From Streptomyces malachitofuscus (GTDB taxonomy: Bacteria; Actinomycetota; Actinomycetes; Streptomycetales; Streptomycetaceae): a stretch of 64,000 nt of DNA. The stretch is from the NCBI RefSeq assembly GCF_014650055.1, contig NZ_BMUF01000002.1:186001-250000 (forward strand), in the 5' to 3' direction. Below, one piece after another: positions 7,903-20,141 of this stretch. The position numbers were made by a program, and so were the translations under genes. Under the pieces are notes generated by a model. It searched no databases, was not told where the DNA came from, and saw only the letters and a list, made by a program, of their open reading frames with translations. Numbering within the stretch: the stretch's first letter is position 1; every line of letters begins with the position of its first letter.

Positions 7903-9558
7903 TCACTGCCGGCCGCGCAGCTCCCGGTAGGTGGCGACCAAGGCCTTGGTGGAGGCGTCCAGTCCCGGCACCTCGGCGCCTTCGGTAAGGGCGGGCTCCA
8001 CGCGCTTGGCGAGGACCTTGCCCAGCTCGACGCCCCATTGGTCGAAGGAGTCGATGTTCCAGATCGCGCCCTGGACGAACACCTTGTGCTCGTACAGCGC
8101 GACGAGCTGGCCGAGCACGGACGGGGTGAGCTCACGCGCGAGGATCGTGGTGGTGGGGTGGTCGCCCTTGAACGTCTTGTGCGGGACGAGCTCCTCAGGC
8201 ACCCCTTCACCGCGCACCTCGTCCGGTGTCTTGCCGAAAGCGAGGGCCTGGGTCTGGGCGAAGAAGTTGGCCATCAACAGGTCGTGCTGGGCCTTGAGTT
8301 CGTCGCTCAGCTCGGCGACGGGCTCGGCGAAGCCGATGAAGTCGGCCGGGATCAGCTTCGTCCCCTGGTGGATCAACTGGTAGTAGGCGTGCTGCCCGTT
8401 GGTGCCCGGGGTGCCCCACACCACCGGACCGGTCTGCCACTCCACCTCGCGGCCGTCCCGACCGACGTACTTGCCGTTGGACTCCATGTCGAGTTGCTGG
8501 AGGTAGGCGGTGAACTTCGACAGGTAGTGCGAGTACGGCAGCACCGCGTGCGACTGGGCGTCGTGGAAGTTCCCGTACCAGACGCCGAGCAGGCCCAGCA
8601 GCAGCGGCACGTTGGACTCGGCGGGGGCGGTGCGGAAGTGCTCGTCGACGATGCGGAACCCGTCGAGCATCTCCCGGAAGCGGTCCGGGCCGATGGCGAT
8701 CATCAGGGACAGGCCGATGGCGGAGTCGTAGGAGTAGCGTCCGCCGACCCAGTCCCAGAACTCGAACATGTTCGCCGTGTCGATGCCGAACTCGGCGACC
8801 TTCTCCGCGTTCGTCGACAGCGCGACGAAGTGCCGGGCGACCGCCTTCTCGTCGCCTCCGAGGCCCTTGAGCAGCCAGGACCGCGCGGAGGTGGCGTTGG
8901 TGACCGTCTCGATGGTGGTGAAGGTCTTGGACGCGATGACGAACAGCGTCTCGGCCGGGTCCAGATCCCGGACGGCCTCGTGCAGGTCGGCGCCGTCGAC
9001 GTTGGACACGAAGCGGACGGTGAGGTCACGGTCGGTCCAGGCGCGCAGCACCTCGTACGCCATGGCGGGGCCGAGGTCGGAGCCGCCGATGCCGACGTTG
9101 ACGACGTTGCGGATGCGCCTGCCGGTGTGGCCGGTCCACTCGCCGGAGCGGACGCGGCCGGCGAAGTCGGCCATCTTGTCGAGCACGGCGTGCACGGCCG
9201 GGACGACGTTCTCCCCGTCGACCTCGATCACCGCGTCCGGGGCGGCCCGCAGCGCGGTGTGCAGCACGGCCCGGTTCTCGGTGGTGTTGATCTTCTCGCC
9301 GCGGAACATGGCGTCGCGCAGCCCGAACACGTCGGTGGCGGCGGCCAGCTCTCGCAGCAGTCGCAGGGTCTCGTCGGTGACCAGGTGCTTGGAGTAGTCG
9401 ACGTACAGGTCACCGACCCGGAGGGTGTACCCGGTGCCGCGGCCGGGGTCGGCGGCGAACAGCTCGCGCAGCCGCACCTCGCCGAGCTCCTCGCGGTGCT
9501 TGGCCAGTGCGGTCCACTCGGGCGTCTGGTTGAGCCTGGTACGGCCGTCTGCGTTCAT
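7903..9558 (-). CDS. pgi: Glucose-6-phosphate isomerase
   Basis: The 551-residue enzyme interconverts glucose 6-phosphate and fructose 6-phosphate in glycolysis and gluconeogenesis. Family landmarks are the GIGGSDLGP phosphate-binding loop (156-164), SKTFTTIET (210-218) and the C-terminal signature [20 protein letters not shown]. The length is normal for bacterial Pgi. It lies in the same orientation as the tpiA-pgk-gap block, with the RNA polymerase-binding protein and secG genes in between. A -10-like TAGGTT (9615-9610, minus strand) lies about 50 bp upstream of the ATG. Confidence 0.97.
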   Translation of the reverse strand: MNADGRTRLNQTPEWTALAKHREELGEVRLRELFAADPGRGTGYTLRVGDLYVDYSKHLVTDETLRLLRELAAATDVFGLRDAMFRGEKINTTENRAVLHTALRAAPDAVIEVDGENVVPAVHAVLDKMADFAGRVRSGEWTGHTGRRIRNVVNVGIGGSDLGPAMAYEVLRAWTDRDLTVRFVSNVDGADLHEAVRDLDPAETLFVIASKTFTTIETVTNATSARSWLLKGLGGDEKAVARHFVALSTNAEKVAEFGIDTANMFEFWDWVGGRYSYDSAIGLSLMIAIGPDRFREMLDGFRIVDEHFRTAPAESNVPLLLGLLGVWYGNFHDAQSHAVLPYSHYLSKFTAYLQQLDMESNGKYVGRDGREVEWQTGPVVWGTPGTNGQHAYYQLIHQGTKLIPADFIGFAEPVAELSDELKAQHDLLMANFFAQTQALAFGKTPDEVRGEGVPEELVPHKTFKGDHPTTTILARELTPSVLGQLVALYEHKVFVQGAIWNIDSFDQWGVELGKVLAKRVEPALTEGAEVPGLDASTKALVATYRELRGRQ

Positions 9559-9663
9559 CTCGGACTTCAGCCTTCTTCCTTAAATGTCCCCGCTGTGCCG
9601 GCTGTTCCCAACCTAATTGATCAGCGGTGAAGAGGACCGAAGGTGTCCGGAGTCCGGGCCGGT

Positions 9664-9999
9664 CTAGATCTCGCCCCGCAGCTTGGCGAGCGCCTCGGCG
9701 AGGATCGCCTCACCGTCCGCGTCGCTGCGCCGCTCCCGTACATAGGCGAGGTGGGTCTTGTACGGCTCGGTGCGCGGCGGGTCCGGGGGATTGTCGCGGT
9801 CCTGTCCGGCCGGAAAGCCGCAGCGGGGGCAGTCCCAGGTATCGGGCACCTGCGCGTCGCTTGCGAAGCTCGGCTGTGTCTCGTGCCCGTTGGAGCACCA
9901 GAAGGAGACGCGCAGCCGCGGCGCGGACTCGCCGCGCTCGGCCTCGCCCATCGGCCCCGCCCCGACCCGGCTTCCCCGGATCGCGTTGCCACTTGCCAC
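9664..9999 (-). CDS. rbpA: RNA polymerase-binding protein of the RbpA family
   Basis: The 111-residue protein binds RNA polymerase holoenzyme with the principal sigma factor and stabilises open promoter complexes; it is specific to actinobacteria. C35, H39, C57 and C60 (in CSNGHE and CPRCG) match the zinc-binding set of Streptomyces RbpA, and the C-terminal helical region (THLAYVRERRSDADGEA) matches the sigma-interaction part. The GTG start has AGGGAG upstream. Streptomyces can carry two paralogues, RbpA and RbpB, and sequence alone does not settle which this is. Confidence 0.88.
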   Translation of the reverse strand: MASGNAIRGSRVGAGPMGEAERGESAPRLRVSFWCSNGHETQPSFASDAQVPDTWDCPRCGFPAGQDRDNPPDPPRTEPYKTHLAYVRERRSDADGEAILAEALAKLRGEI

Positions 10000-10221
10000 G
10001 GTCGTAACTCCCTGCGTAATGGTGCCGCGAAGCGAGTCGGCGTTCCGCTTCGCTGCGAGCGCCTCAGTCTACGTAAGGCCCAACGCGCGTCCAGTGATAG
10101 GAGTTACCTGTCCCCGCATCCAGACGCAAGCCCCATGATAGGCCGCGCTCCGCTGCGCGTACCGAACATGGGGCGTTACGTGGGGAATGCGTGGGTCGTG
10201 CGGGCGGATTGTGCCCTCGGG

Positions 10222-10458
10222 TCAGTTGTTGACCTTCATCATGATGCCGAGCACGACGATGCACGCGAACCAGAGCAGACCGACCACGACGGTGATCCGG
10301 TCGAGGTTGCGCTCGGCGACCGAGGAGCCGCCGACGGAGGACTGCATGCCACCACCGAACATGTCGGAGAGGCCGCCGCCCTTCCCCTTGTGCATCAGCA
10401 CCAGCAGCATCAGCAGCAGGCTGAAGACGATCAGGGCGATGGAGAACCCCATAACCAC
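10222..10458 (-). CDS. secG: Preprotein translocase subunit SecG
   Basis: The short protein (76-78 residues) has two membrane helices, one beginning MGFSIALIVFSLLLML and one VVVGLLWFACIVVLGIM. They are joined by the SecG loop KGKGGGLSDMFGGG. It assists SecYE in protein export. I use the GTG at 10458; the ATG at 10452 two codons later is equally possible because neither has a strong ribosome site. secG following tpiA-pgk-gap is the conserved actinobacterial order. Confidence 0.92.
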   Translation of the reverse strand: MVMGFSIALIVFSLLLMLLVLMHKGKGGGLSDMFGGGMQSSVGGSSVAERNLDRITVVVGLLWFACIVVLGIMMKVNN

Positions 10459-10500
10459 GGCTGGACCAACTTCCTCGGATTCGGATGGACGACGCGGGGC

Positions 10501-10543
10501 CCAGCACACTGCTGGACCCCGCAAGGGTACGACGAATCGTCGT
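10501..10543. terminator. Two tandem hairpins between tpiA and secG
   Basis: CCAGCA-CAC-TGCTGG (10501-10515) and ACGACGA-A-TCGTCGT (10529-10543) are both perfect. They lie after the tpiA stop and about 45 bp upstream of secG. They may attenuate transcription between the glycolytic genes and secG, or the second may be an operator. Confidence 0.4.
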
Positions 10544-10616
10544 TACCGCATACTCGCAGCTTCCCGATTCGCCTCCGGGGCGCTCCCAGCCGGTGTCGAG
10601 CCGCCGACCGTGCGGC

Positions 10617-11393
<777 letters not shown>

Positions 11394-11399
11394 TGAGGG

Positions 11400-12611
11400 T
11401 CAGTCCTCCAGTGCGGCGAGGCCGGGGAGCGTCTTGCCCTCGAGGTATTCGAGGGAGGCGCCGCCTCCGGTCGAGATGTGGCCGAATGCCTGCTCGTCGA
11501 AGCCCAGGGTACGGACCGCCGCGGCGGAGTCTCCGCCGCCCACCACGGTGAAGCCCGGGGAGTCGATGAGGGCCTGGGCGACCGCCTTGGTGCCCTCGGC
11601 GTAGTCGGGGTGCTCGAAGACGCCCATGGGGCCGTTCCAGAAGACGGTGGCGGCGTCGGCGAGCTTCGAGGCGTACAGCTTGCGGGTCTCGGGACCGATG
11701 TCCAGACCCATGTGGCCGGCCGGGATGGCGTCCGCGGCGACGGTGGCGGGGTGGGAGGGCGCCTTGGCCTTCATGTCGGGGAACTCCGCGGCGACCAGCG
11801 TGTCGACCGGCAGTACCAGCTCGACGCCGTTCTTCTCCGCGCGCTCCAGGTACTCCCGTACGGCGGGGATCTGGTCCTCCTGCAGCAGGGAGGAGCCGAT
11901 CTCGTGGCCCTGGGCCTTGAGGAAGGTGTAGGCCATGCCGCCGCCGATGAGGATGCGGTCGGCCTTGCCGAGCAGCTGGTCGATGACGGCGAGCTTGTCG
12001 GAGACCTTGGCGCCGCCGAGGGCGACGACGTAGGGCCGCTTGACGTCGTCGGTGAGCTTCTTCAGCACGCCGACCTCGGTGGCGATGAGGTAGCCGGCGT
12101 AGTGCGGCAGCCGGGCCGGGAGGTCGAAGACCGAGGCGTGCTTGCGGTGGACCGCGCCGAAGCCGTCGCCGACGTAGACGTCGGCGAGGGCGGCCAGCCG
12201 GTCGGCGAAGGCGCCGCGCTCGGCGTCGTCCTTGAACGTCTCGCCGGCGTTGAAGCGCAGGTTCTCGATGACCGCGACCTGTCCGTCGGCGAGGCCGGCG
12301 ACGGTGGAAGTGGCGGAGTCGCCGACCGTGTCGGTGGCGAAGGCGACGTCGGCGCCGAGGAGTTCGCCGAGGCGCGCGGCGGCCGGGGCGAGCGAGAAGG
12401 CGGGGTCCGGGGCGCCCTTGGGGCGGCCGAGGTGCGAGGCCACGACCACGCGGGCGCCCGCCTCGGCGAGGGCCTTGACGGTGGGCACCACGGCGCGGAT
12501 GCGGCCGTCGTCGGTGATGGTGGTGCCGTCCAGCGGCACGTTGAGGTCGGCGCGGACGAAGACCCGCTTGCCCGCGACACCTTCGGAGAGGAGTTCGTCG
12601 ATCGTCTTCAT
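11400..12611 (-). CDS. pgk: Phosphoglycerate kinase
   Basis: The 403-residue enzyme transfers phosphate from 1,3-bisphosphoglycerate to ADP. Diagnostic segments are RVFVRADLNVPLDG (substrate arginine), SHLGRPKG, and the nucleotide-binding GGAKVSDKLAVI and VVGGGDSAAAV regions. The ATG at 12611 has AGGGAG upstream and gives the normal length; an in-frame upstream start at 12671 would add 20 unconserved residues and is rejected. Three tandem 10-bp repeats lie 20 bp upstream. Confidence 0.97.
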   Translation of the reverse strand: MKTIDELLSEGVAGKRVFVRADLNVPLDGTTITDDGRIRAVVPTVKALAEAGARVVVASHLGRPKGAPDPAFSLAPAAARLGELLGADVAFATDTVGDSATSTVAGLADGQVAVIENLRFNAGETFKDDAERGAFADRLAALADVYVGDGFGAVHRKHASVFDLPARLPHYAGYLIATEVGVLKKLTDDVKRPYVVALGGAKVSDKLAVIDQLLGKADRILIGGGMAYTFLKAQGHEIGSSLLQEDQIPAVREYLERAEKNGVELVLPVDTLVAAEFPDMKAKAPSHPATVAADAIPAGHMGLDIGPETRKLYASKLADAATVFWNGPMGVFEHPDYAEGTKAVAQALIDSPGFTVVGGGDSAAAVRTLGFDEQAFGHISTGGGASLEYLEGKTLPGLAALED

Positions 12612-12630
12612 AGGGGCTCCCTGGCTAGAG

Positions 12631-12660
12631 CTCGTGTTCGCTCGTGATCGCTCGTGATCG
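12631..12660 (-). repeat. Three tandem 10-bp repeats upstream of pgk
   Basis: CTCGTGTTCG, CTCGTGATCG and CTCGTGATCG follow one another without gaps, ending 20 bp upstream of the pgk ATG. The two outer-most copies from pgk are identical and the nearest one differs by one base. Function is unknown; a binding site or leader structure is possible. Confidence 0.7.
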
Positions 12661-12690
12661 AAAGAGGGCAACCGTTCCGATACGTGCGTC

Positions 12691-12728
12691 AGGGCTCGGA
12701 CAGCGCGTTGCCGCGCCGGCCGAGCCCT
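12691..12728 (-). terminator. Hairpin between gap and pgk
   Basis: AGGGCTCGG (12691-12699) pairs with CCGAGCCCT (12720-12728), 29 bp after the gap stop. It may partly terminate gap transcripts, so gap can be expressed above pgk-tpiA. Confidence 0.5.
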
Positions 12729-12757
12729 GCACTCATATCAGGCCGCCTGCTCCACGC

Positions 12758-13945
<1,188 letters not shown>

Positions 13946-13991
13946 TCACCCCATTTCGCTACGGATCGTGGGTCCCCGTTGACCTCTCGTG

Positions 13992-16946
13992 TCACCTCTC
14001 GAGGGCGGCGAGCGCCTTCCTCAGCAGGGCGGACCGGTCGGCCGCGGAGGTCAGGTGCTCCAGCCCGAAGCCCAGCAGCACGGTGTCGTCGGTGGTGACC
14101 GCTCCGTACGTCCGGAACAGCGCTCCGGTGCGGGTCCAGTCCTTCAGGACGGCCGGGCTGCCCGCGGGAGGCCCGGAGACCCTCCAGACACCGAGGGAGG
14201 TCTCGAAGCCCTCGGTCCCGGTGGCCGTGCCGCCGACGACGAGGGAGGCCTCGTCGGCGAGGACGCCGTGGCCGCCGCTGCCCGGGTCGGTGACGTAGGC
14301 GAGGGAGACCTCGACCGTCTTCCCGGCGTAGGCGCTCAGGTCGAAGTCGACCTGCTGCCAGCCGCTGGACGACCCGGTGAGGCTGTTCCAGGAACCGGTG
14401 GTGCCGGTCGCGGTGCAGCCGCCGTCGCCGAGGGTCAGGTAGTGCTCCAGCCAGGGGTGCTCGCCCATGTAGAACCCGGCCGCGCACTCGCTCGGCACGG
14501 TGGTGCGGGTCGCCCCGCCGGCCTCGGGCAGGGTCGTCCAGTCGTCGGCGCCGGCGGTGTGCGCCTCGACGATGACGTTGTCGTAGCCCGGCTCGGTGTC
14601 CCACAGCAATTGGGTGCGCAGGGTGGGCCGCTCGGCGGCGGTGACACCGGTGAGGTCGACGGTGCGGGTGAGGCGCTTGTAGCCGTCGTCGGTGTGCACG
14701 GCCGCCGCCATGGAGGAGCCGGCGTAGGGCCCGTACGGGTTGACCGTCCCGGGGAACTGCCCGGCGCCGGCGCTCGCGAACTGCGGATGGTCCTCGGCGG
14801 GCAGTTCGTCGGAGGTGACACCGTAGGTGCCGACCCCGTCCAGCGGGTTGCCGGGCGCGTCGCCGAGCGGGCCGGTGAAGCCGCCCAGTCCGCCGGAACC
14901 GGTGAACGCGCTGACCCCGGGGGTGGAGGTGCGGCTGTAGGCGCCCAGGTAGTACTGGCTGAAGTCGTCGGACGGCGTGCCGCCGCCGAGGTCGACGCTG
15001 CCGCCCGCCTGCTCGCCCGCCTCGATCAGCCGGCCGCCCTCGTTGAGGAAGGCCCGCAGCTGGAGCTGGGTGGCGACGCCCGGGGTCGCGGCGCCGGTGT
15101 GGTGCACGACCGTGTGGAAGTGGCTCAGCACCCCGAGCGCGTCCGGGGCGCCCCGCTCGGCCACGTCCCAGACCGCCGCGCGGCGGCCGTTGGCCCTGAG
15201 CGCGTCGACGTACTTCTGGGTCTGGGTGGCCTTCGCGCCCTCCTCGGAGACGACGAGGACGTCCGCGCGGGGCCGTTCGGCCACGGTGTAGGTGAAGTGC
15301 TCGCTGGAGACGTTCCGGCCCCTGCGGGCCTCTCCGGTGAACCACACCTCGACCTTGTCGCCCGGCTTGCCGTGCCTCACCTTGGCCCGGTACTCGTCGA
15401 AGTAGAGGTTGTCCTCGCCGCCGTACCGCTCGCCGCCCCGCCAGCGCCTGAGGTCGACGTCGTGCGTACGGCCGCCGTTGACGCGGTACTTGAGCTCCTT
15501 GTCGCGGACGGCTTTGCGGGCGACCACGGAGACCTCCTGGCCGGCTCCGCGCGCGTAGGACGTGGTGAACTCGGCCGGGGTGAAGTCGGCGGCCTCCAGG
15601 CCGACCGAGGAGGACGGCCGGTCGGGGTGGGCGGCGGACTCGGCGACGGAGAGCGCGAACGGGATGTTCTTGGCGAACTCCTGCTGGATCAGCTTCTCGT
15701 CGTCGGGGAAGTTGAAGCCCGACCGGCAGTCGCGGGCGTTCCACTCGTCGTCGGGGTCGGCGTCGGACACGGTCTGGCAGGTCGACATCTCGGGGGTGAA
15801 CATCGCCATGCCGTTGACGTTGGCCGCGTGGCCGTCCGCCTCACCGTTGGTGGTGTAGAGCTCGGAGGAGAGCTGCGGGTGGTAGCCGGGGATCGCCGAG
15901 TTGCCGGGCGTGCCGGCGAGGGCCTCGTAGAGGACGTCGTCGGGGGTCGGCGTGGCCACCTGCCAGCCGACCCCGTAGAGGAGGAGCTCTGCGGCCGAGT
16001 GGTAGTTGATGCCGTAGGTGAAGCCGATGCGCTTCTGGAAGGCGTCGATGGCCTTGGTCTCCGGTTCGGAGCCCGGGCTCGCGCCGCGGTAGGTCTGGCT
16101 GGTGGGGTTGGGGGACGAGCCCTCGTCGTCGTAGCCCCACTTGTAGGAGAAGTTGCGGTTGAGGTCGACGCCGTCGCCGGTGCTGATGGCGCCGTCGCCG
16201 TTGACGTCCCGCAGGTTCTTGCGCCACAGGCGGTTGTCGTCGTCGGCGAACGTGTAGTCGTAGCCGTCGGGGTTGGCGGAGAGGACGAACCACAGTTCCG
16301 TGGTGTCGACGATCTTCCTGATCCGCTTGTCCGTCCTGTACTTGTCCAGGTAGTGGTGCATCAGCCGCCGGGTCATCTCCGGGGTGATCCACTCACGTGC
16401 GTGCTGATTGGACATGTAGAGGACGGCCGGTTTCGAGCCGTCCCCGGTCTTCCTGGCCTTCTTGGTGAGCTTCAGGGCGAGGATGTCCTGGCCCTCGACC
16501 GTCTTGCCGATGGAAACGACCTTGGTGAGGTCCGGGTGCTCCCGTGCGGTGCGGAGGATCTCCTCCTGGATGCCGCCCTTTCCGCTGTACGGGCGGAACA
16601 CGCCCTCGGCGGCGTCCTCGACGCGGTTCACGGCGCGGTCGGAGAGTGTGTGCTCGGTGAGGCCGACGCCCTGTTGCTCCAGTTTCTCGGCCTGTCCGTC
16701 GGTCAGATAGACCTCGACGGTGGCGGTGCCCTCGTCGGGCACCCGCTCGCCGAGTTCATGGCCGTCCTGCCCGGCCGCCAGGAGCAGGGACACCTGTTCC
16801 TTGGTGACGTCGGCGCGGAAGACCTTGACTTCCTCGGGGTCGGAGGCCGCGGGGTTTCCGGGCTGTGCCTGGGCGATGGGTGCGAGGCTCGCTCCGCCGA
16901 TCAGGAGCGTGCCGACAGCGAGGATCGATCTCGCTCTGTGTCTCAT
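13992..16946 (-). CDS. Secreted zinc carboxypeptidase, M14 family, with C-terminal accessory domains
   Basis: The 984-residue product has a Sec signal peptide (MRHRARSILAVGTLLIGG then PIAQAQ). A propeptide follows, then an M14 carboxypeptidase domain with zinc motif HAREW, DLNRNF, a third zinc histidine in NYHSAAE and a glutamate in FTPEMS. The C-terminal half contains beta-rich sections resembling the MAM-like region of immune inhibitor A peptidases (GWQQVDFDLSAYAGKTVEV). It probably degrades extracellular proteins or peptides. The ATG at 16946 sits behind a GGGGGG-rich ribosome site and starts the signal peptide; an in-frame upstream start at 17060 is unlikely. Confidence 0.9.
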   Translation of the reverse strand: MRHRARSILAVGTLLIGGASLAPIAQAQPGNPAASDPEEVKVFRADVTKEQVSLLLAAGQDGHELGERVPDEGTATVEVYLTDGQAEKLEQQGVGLTEHTLSDRAVNRVEDAAEGVFRPYSGKGGIQEEILRTAREHPDLTKVVSIGKTVEGQDILALKLTKKARKTGDGSKPAVLYMSNQHAREWITPEMTRRLMHHYLDKYRTDKRIRKIVDTTELWFVLSANPDGYDYTFADDDNRLWRKNLRDVNGDGAISTGDGVDLNRNFSYKWGYDDEGSSPNPTSQTYRGASPGSEPETKAIDAFQKRIGFTYGINYHSAAELLLYGVGWQVATPTPDDVLYEALAGTPGNSAIPGYHPQLSSELYTTNGEADGHAANVNGMAMFTPEMSTCQTVSDADPDDEWNARDCRSGFNFPDDEKLIQQEFAKNIPFALSVAESAAHPDRPSSSVGLEAADFTPAEFTTSYARGAGQEVSVVARKAVRDKELKYRVNGGRTHDVDLRRWRGGERYGGEDNLYFDEYRAKVRHGKPGDKVEVWFTGEARRGRNVSSEHFTYTVAERPRADVLVVSEEGAKATQTQKYVDALRANGRRAAVWDVAERGAPDALGVLSHFHTVVHHTGAATPGVATQLQLRAFLNEGGRLIEAGEQAGGSVDLGGGTPSDDFSQYYLGAYSRTSTPGVSAFTGSGGLGGFTGPLGDAPGNPLDGVGTYGVTSDELPAEDHPQFASAGAGQFPGTVNPYGPYAGSSMAAAVHTDDGYKRLTRTVDLTGVTAAERPTLRTQLLWDTEPGYDNVIVEAHTAGADDWTTLPEAGGATRTTVPSECAAGFYMGEHPWLEHYLTLGDGGCTATGTTGSWNSLTGSSSGWQQVDFDLSAYAGKTVEVSLAYVTDPGSGGHGVLADEASLVVGGTATGTEGFETSLGVWRVSGPPAGSPAVLKDWTRTGALFRTYGAVTTDDTVLLGFGLEHLTSAADRSALLRKALAALER

Positions 16947-17041
16947 GAGCCCCCCAGAGAGTGGTCCGCCACAGCAGCGAACAGATGCCAGGCTCATGAC
17001 ACAACATGATCGAGTCAAGGGTGCCGTCACGACACACGAAA

Positions 17042-17078
17042 ACCGGCGCCGGCCACCCAAGTGGATGACGGCGCCGGT
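17042..17078 (-). terminator. Terminator of the uvrC-rapZ-yvcK-whiA operon
   Basis: ACCGGCGCCG (17042-17051) pairs with CGGCGCCGGT (17069-17078), beginning 15 bases after the whiA stop. Confidence 0.75.
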
Positions 17079-17092
17079 CTTCTGACGTGGTG

Positions 17093-18082
17093 TCAGCCGA
17101 CGAGGTTGTCGGCCAGCTCCTCGCTGAGGTTGGCCTCGGTGCCCGGGATGCCGAGGTCGGAGGCGCGCTTGTCGGCCATGGCCAGCAGCCGGCGGATCCG
17201 GCCGGCCACGGCGTCCTTGGTGAGCGGCGGGTCGGCGAGCGCGCCCAGCTCCTCCAGGGAGGCCTGCTTGTGCTCCATGCGCAGCCGGCCGGCCGCGGCG
17301 AGGTGCTCGGGAACGTCGTCGCCGAGGATCTCCAGCGCGCGCTGGACCCGGGCACCGGCCGCCACCGCCGCCCGGGCGGAGCGGCGCAGGTTGGCGTCGT
17401 CGAAGTTGGCCAGCCGGTTCGCCGTGGCCCGCACCTCGCGGCGCATCCGGCGCTCCTCCCAGGCCAGCACCGACTCGTGCGCACCGAGCCGGGTGAGCAG
17501 CGCGCCGATCGCGTCGCCGTCGCGGACCACCACGCGGTCCACCCCCCGCACCTCACGGGCCTTGGCGCCGATGTGCAGTCTGCGGGCCGCGCCGACCAGG
17601 GCGAGCGCCGCCTCGGGGCCGGGGCAGGTCACCTCCAGGGACGAGGAGCGGCCGGGCTCGGTGAGCGAGCCGTGGGCCAGGAAGGCACCGCGCCAGGCCG
17701 CCTCGGCGTCGCAGGTGGCTCCCGAGACCACCTGCGGGGGCAGGCCGCGGATCGGGCGGCCCCGGCCGTCGACCAGACCGGTCTGCCGGGCCAGCTGATC
17801 GCCGCCCGCGACCACCCGGACGACGTAGCGCGAGCCACGGCGCAGTCCGCCGGGCGCCATCACGATCAGTTCGGAGCTGTGGCCGAAGATCTCCAGGATG
17901 TCCCGCTTGAGGCGGCGGGCCGCCATCGCGGTGTCCAGCTCCGCCTCGATCACGATGCGCCCGCTGACCAGGTGGAGGCCGCCGGCGAACCGCAGAATGG
18001 CGGAGACCTCCGCCTTCCTGCAGCAGGTACGGGTGACGGGGAGCCGGCTGATCTCGTCCTTCACCGCTGCCGTCATCGCCAT
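17093..18082 (-). CDS. whiA: Sporulation transcription factor WhiA
   Basis: The 329-residue regulator has an N-terminal LAGLIDADG-like fold without nuclease function ([26 protein letters not shown]) and a C-terminal helix-turn-helix ([24 protein letters not shown]). In Streptomyces WhiA works with WhiB to switch on sporulation septation genes such as ftsZ. Its start overlaps the end of yvcK by 10 bases. The cluster order uvrC-rapZ-yvcK-whiA is conserved through Gram-positive bacteria. Confidence 0.97.
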   Translation of the reverse strand: MAMTAAVKDEISRLPVTRTCCRKAEVSAILRFAGGLHLVSGRIVIEAELDTAMAARRLKRDILEIFGHSSELIVMAPGGLRRGSRYVVRVVAGGDQLARQTGLVDGRGRPIRGLPPQVVSGATCDAEAAWRGAFLAHGSLTEPGRSSSLEVTCPGPEAALALVGAARRLHIGAKAREVRGVDRVVVRDGDAIGALLTRLGAHESVLAWEERRMRREVRATANRLANFDDANLRRSARAAVAAGARVQRALEILGDDVPEHLAAAGRLRMEHKQASLEELGALADPPLTKDAVAGRIRRLLAMADKRASDLGIPGTEANLSEELADNLVG

Positions 18083-19140
18083 GGGCCGATCCTTCCATGC
18101 ATCCGAAAAATACGGTCGTACGCGGCGGCCAACAGCTCCGGATCGTGCCGGGGGCTTCCGTCGGGCCGGGCCACCGGGGCCAGCTCGACCGCGGCGCCGA
18201 ACCGCTCGGCGGCCTCGGTCAGCGAATCGCGGTCGGGCACGGCGGCCTCGTCGGCCAGCACCACGTCCAGGGCGAGTTTAGGGGCGTGTCGTCCCAAAAC
18301 CTCCAAATGACGCTGCGGGGAGAAGCCCTCGGTTTCTCCCGGCTGCGGCGCGAGGTTCAGCGAGAGTACCCGGCGCGCCTTGGTCTCGATGAGGGCGTCC
18401 AGCAGTTCGGGCACGAGCAGGTGCGGGATGACCGAGGAGAACCAGGAGCCGGGCCCGAGCACCACCCAGTCGGCGTCGAGGACCGCGGCGACCGCCTCGG
18501 GGACCGCGGGCGGATCGTTCGGCACGAGGTGCACGGACTGCACCTCGCCGGGGGTGAGCGCGACGGTGGCCTGTCCGCGGACGGTGTCGACGTCGTCGGG
18601 GCGCTCCGGGTCGTGGCCGAGGACCCGGGCCTGGAGCTCGAGCGGCACGGCGGACATGGGCAGCACCCGGCCGTGCGCCCCGAGCAGCCGTCCCACCAGG
18701 TCCAGCGCCTGCACGTGGTCGCCGAGCTGTTCCCACAGGGCGACGATCAGCAGATTGCCGACCGCGTGCTCGTGCAAATCGCCCTGGGACTGGAAGCGGT
18801 GCTGGATGACGCGGGCCCAGGTCTGCCCCCAGTCGTCGTCGCCGCACAGCGCGGCCAGCGCTTTGCGCAGGTCACCGGGCGGCAGCACGCCCAGTTCGTC
18901 GCGCAGGCGTCCGCTGGAACCGCCGTCGTCGGCGACGGTGACCACGGCGGTGAGGTCACCGGTGATCCGGCGCAGGGCGGCGAGCGAGGCGGACAGGCCC
19001 ATGCCGCCGCCGAGGGCGACGACCTTGGGCTGGGTGCCCCGGCGGCGCGGTCTGGCGCCACGGGTCTCGACCGGCCGGCCGGCGCGGCCCTCGGGGACCG
19101 CTCTGCGCAGCCGGCTCAGCCGCGGAGTACGTCGCGTCAT
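18073..19140 (-). CDS. yvcK: YvcK-family (CofD-like) gluconeogenesis factor
   Basis: The 355-residue protein has the CofD-type nucleotide-sugar fold, with [14 protein letters not shown] near residue 45 and [12 protein letters not shown] following. YvcK proteins bind UDP-GlcNAc-type nucleotides and influence peptidoglycan precursor flow and growth on gluconeogenic carbon sources in other Gram-positives. The basic N-terminal 40 residues are poorly conserved. Its ATG overlaps the rapZ stop (ATGA) and its end overlaps whiA, so translation is coupled both ways. Confidence 0.94.
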   Translation of the reverse strand: MTRRTPRLSRLRRAVPEGRAGRPVETRGARPRRRGTQPKVVALGGGMGLSASLAALRRITGDLTAVVTVADDGGSSGRLRDELGVLPPGDLRKALAALCGDDDWGQTWARVIQHRFQSQGDLHEHAVGNLLIVALWEQLGDHVQALDLVGRLLGAHGRVLPMSAVPLELQARVLGHDPERPDDVDTVRGQATVALTPGEVQSVHLVPNDPPAVPEAVAAVLDADWVVLGPGSWFSSVIPHLLVPELLDALIETKARRVLSLNLAPQPGETEGFSPQRHLEVLGRHAPKLALDVVLADEAAVPDRDSLTEAAERFGAAVELAPVARPDGSPRHDPELLAAAYDRIFRMHGRIGPWR

Positions 19141-20141
19141 TCCCGTCCCATGTCCCGGTGGACGACCACCGTCTCCACGCCCTCGGCGGCGAGCCGGGCG
19201 GCGAGCTTCTCCGACATGGCGACCGAACGGTGCTTGCCTCCCGTGCAGCCGACCGCGATGGTCACGTAGCGCTTGCCCTCACGGCGGTAGCCGGCGGCGA
19301 CCAGGCGCAGCATCTCGGCGTACCGGTCGAGGAACTCCTTGGCGCCGGGCTGGTTGAAGACGTACGACGCCACCTCCTCGTTGAGGCCGGTGTAGGGGCG
19401 CAGCTCCGGAACCCAGTGCGGGTTGGGCAGGAACCGCATGTCCACGACGAGGTCGGCGTCGACCGGGAGGCCGTACTTGAAGCCGAAGGACATGACGGTG
19501 GCCCGCAGCTCGGGTTCCTCCTCGCCGGCGAACTGGGCGTCCATCTTGGCGCGCAGCTCGTGCACGTTGAGGCTGGAGGTGTCGATCACCAGGTCGGCGT
19601 CGCCGCGCAGCTCGCGCAGCAGCTCCCGCTCGGCGGCGATGCCGTCGACGATCCGGCCGTCACCCTGCAGGGGGTGCGGGCGGCGCACGGACTCGAAGCG
19701 GCGCACCAGGGCCTCGTCGGAGGACTCCAGGAAGACGGTCCGCCGGGTGACGCCCCGGGCGTCGAGGTCGGCGAGGGACTCGCGCAGATTGTCGAAGAAG
19801 CGCCGGCCGCGCACGTCGACGACGACGGCGATGCGCGCCACGTTGCCCTGGGAACGCGCGCCGAGCTCCACCATGGTGGTGATCAGCGCGGGGGGCAGGT
19901 TGTCGACGACGAACCAGCCCAGGTCCTCCAGACACTTCGCGGCCGTCGAGCGGCCGGCCCCGGACATGCCGGAGATGATCACCAGCTCGGGGATGCCCGC
20001 CTCGGGGACCCCGGTCTGTTCCTTGCCCGTCTTCACCTGTGCTCCGTTGTCCTGGCGGGCGGACCCGGGGGTCGCGGTCCCGCCGGTGTGCTGCCGCGCC
20101 CCGTCCTGCTCCGTCGCGCGTCCTGTCTCGTGCTCCGTCAT
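19137..20141 (-). CDS. rapZ: RNase adapter / nucleotide-binding protein RapZ
   Basis: The 334-residue P-loop protein has Walker [10 protein letters not shown] near residue 60 and the C-terminal RapZ signature [13 protein letters not shown]. In E. coli RapZ binds glmZ small RNA and links cell-wall precursor levels to GlmS synthesis; the role in Streptomyces is not established. The first 50 residues are polar and low-complexity and may not be conserved. Four-base overlaps with uvrC upstream and yvcK downstream indicate one operon. Confidence 0.95.
   Translation of the reverse strand: MTEHETGRATEQDGARQHTGGTATPGSARQDNGAQVKTGKEQTGVPEAGIPELVIISGMSGAGRSTAAKCLEDLGWFVVDNLPPALITTMVELGARSQGNVARIAVVVDVRGRRFFDNLRESLADLDARGVTRRTVFLESSDEALVRRFESVRRPHPLQGDGRIVDGIAAERELLRELRGDADLVIDTSSLNVHELRAKMDAQFAGEEEPELRATVMSFGFKYGLPVDADLVVDMRFLPNPHWVPELRPYTGLNEEVASYVFNQPGAKEFLDRYAEMLRLVAAGYRREGKRYVTIAVGCTGGKHRSVAMSEKLAARLAAEGVETVVVHRDMGRE

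Noticed and set aside
10000..10221. Possible tRNA or small RNA between the RbpA-type gene and secG
   Set aside because: No cloverleaf, TPsiC arm or strong hairpin could be found in the 222 bases.
13989..17009. Long plus-strand open frame opposite the M14 carboxypeptidase gene
   Set aside because: The opposite strand carries the signal peptide, zinc motif and ribosome site.
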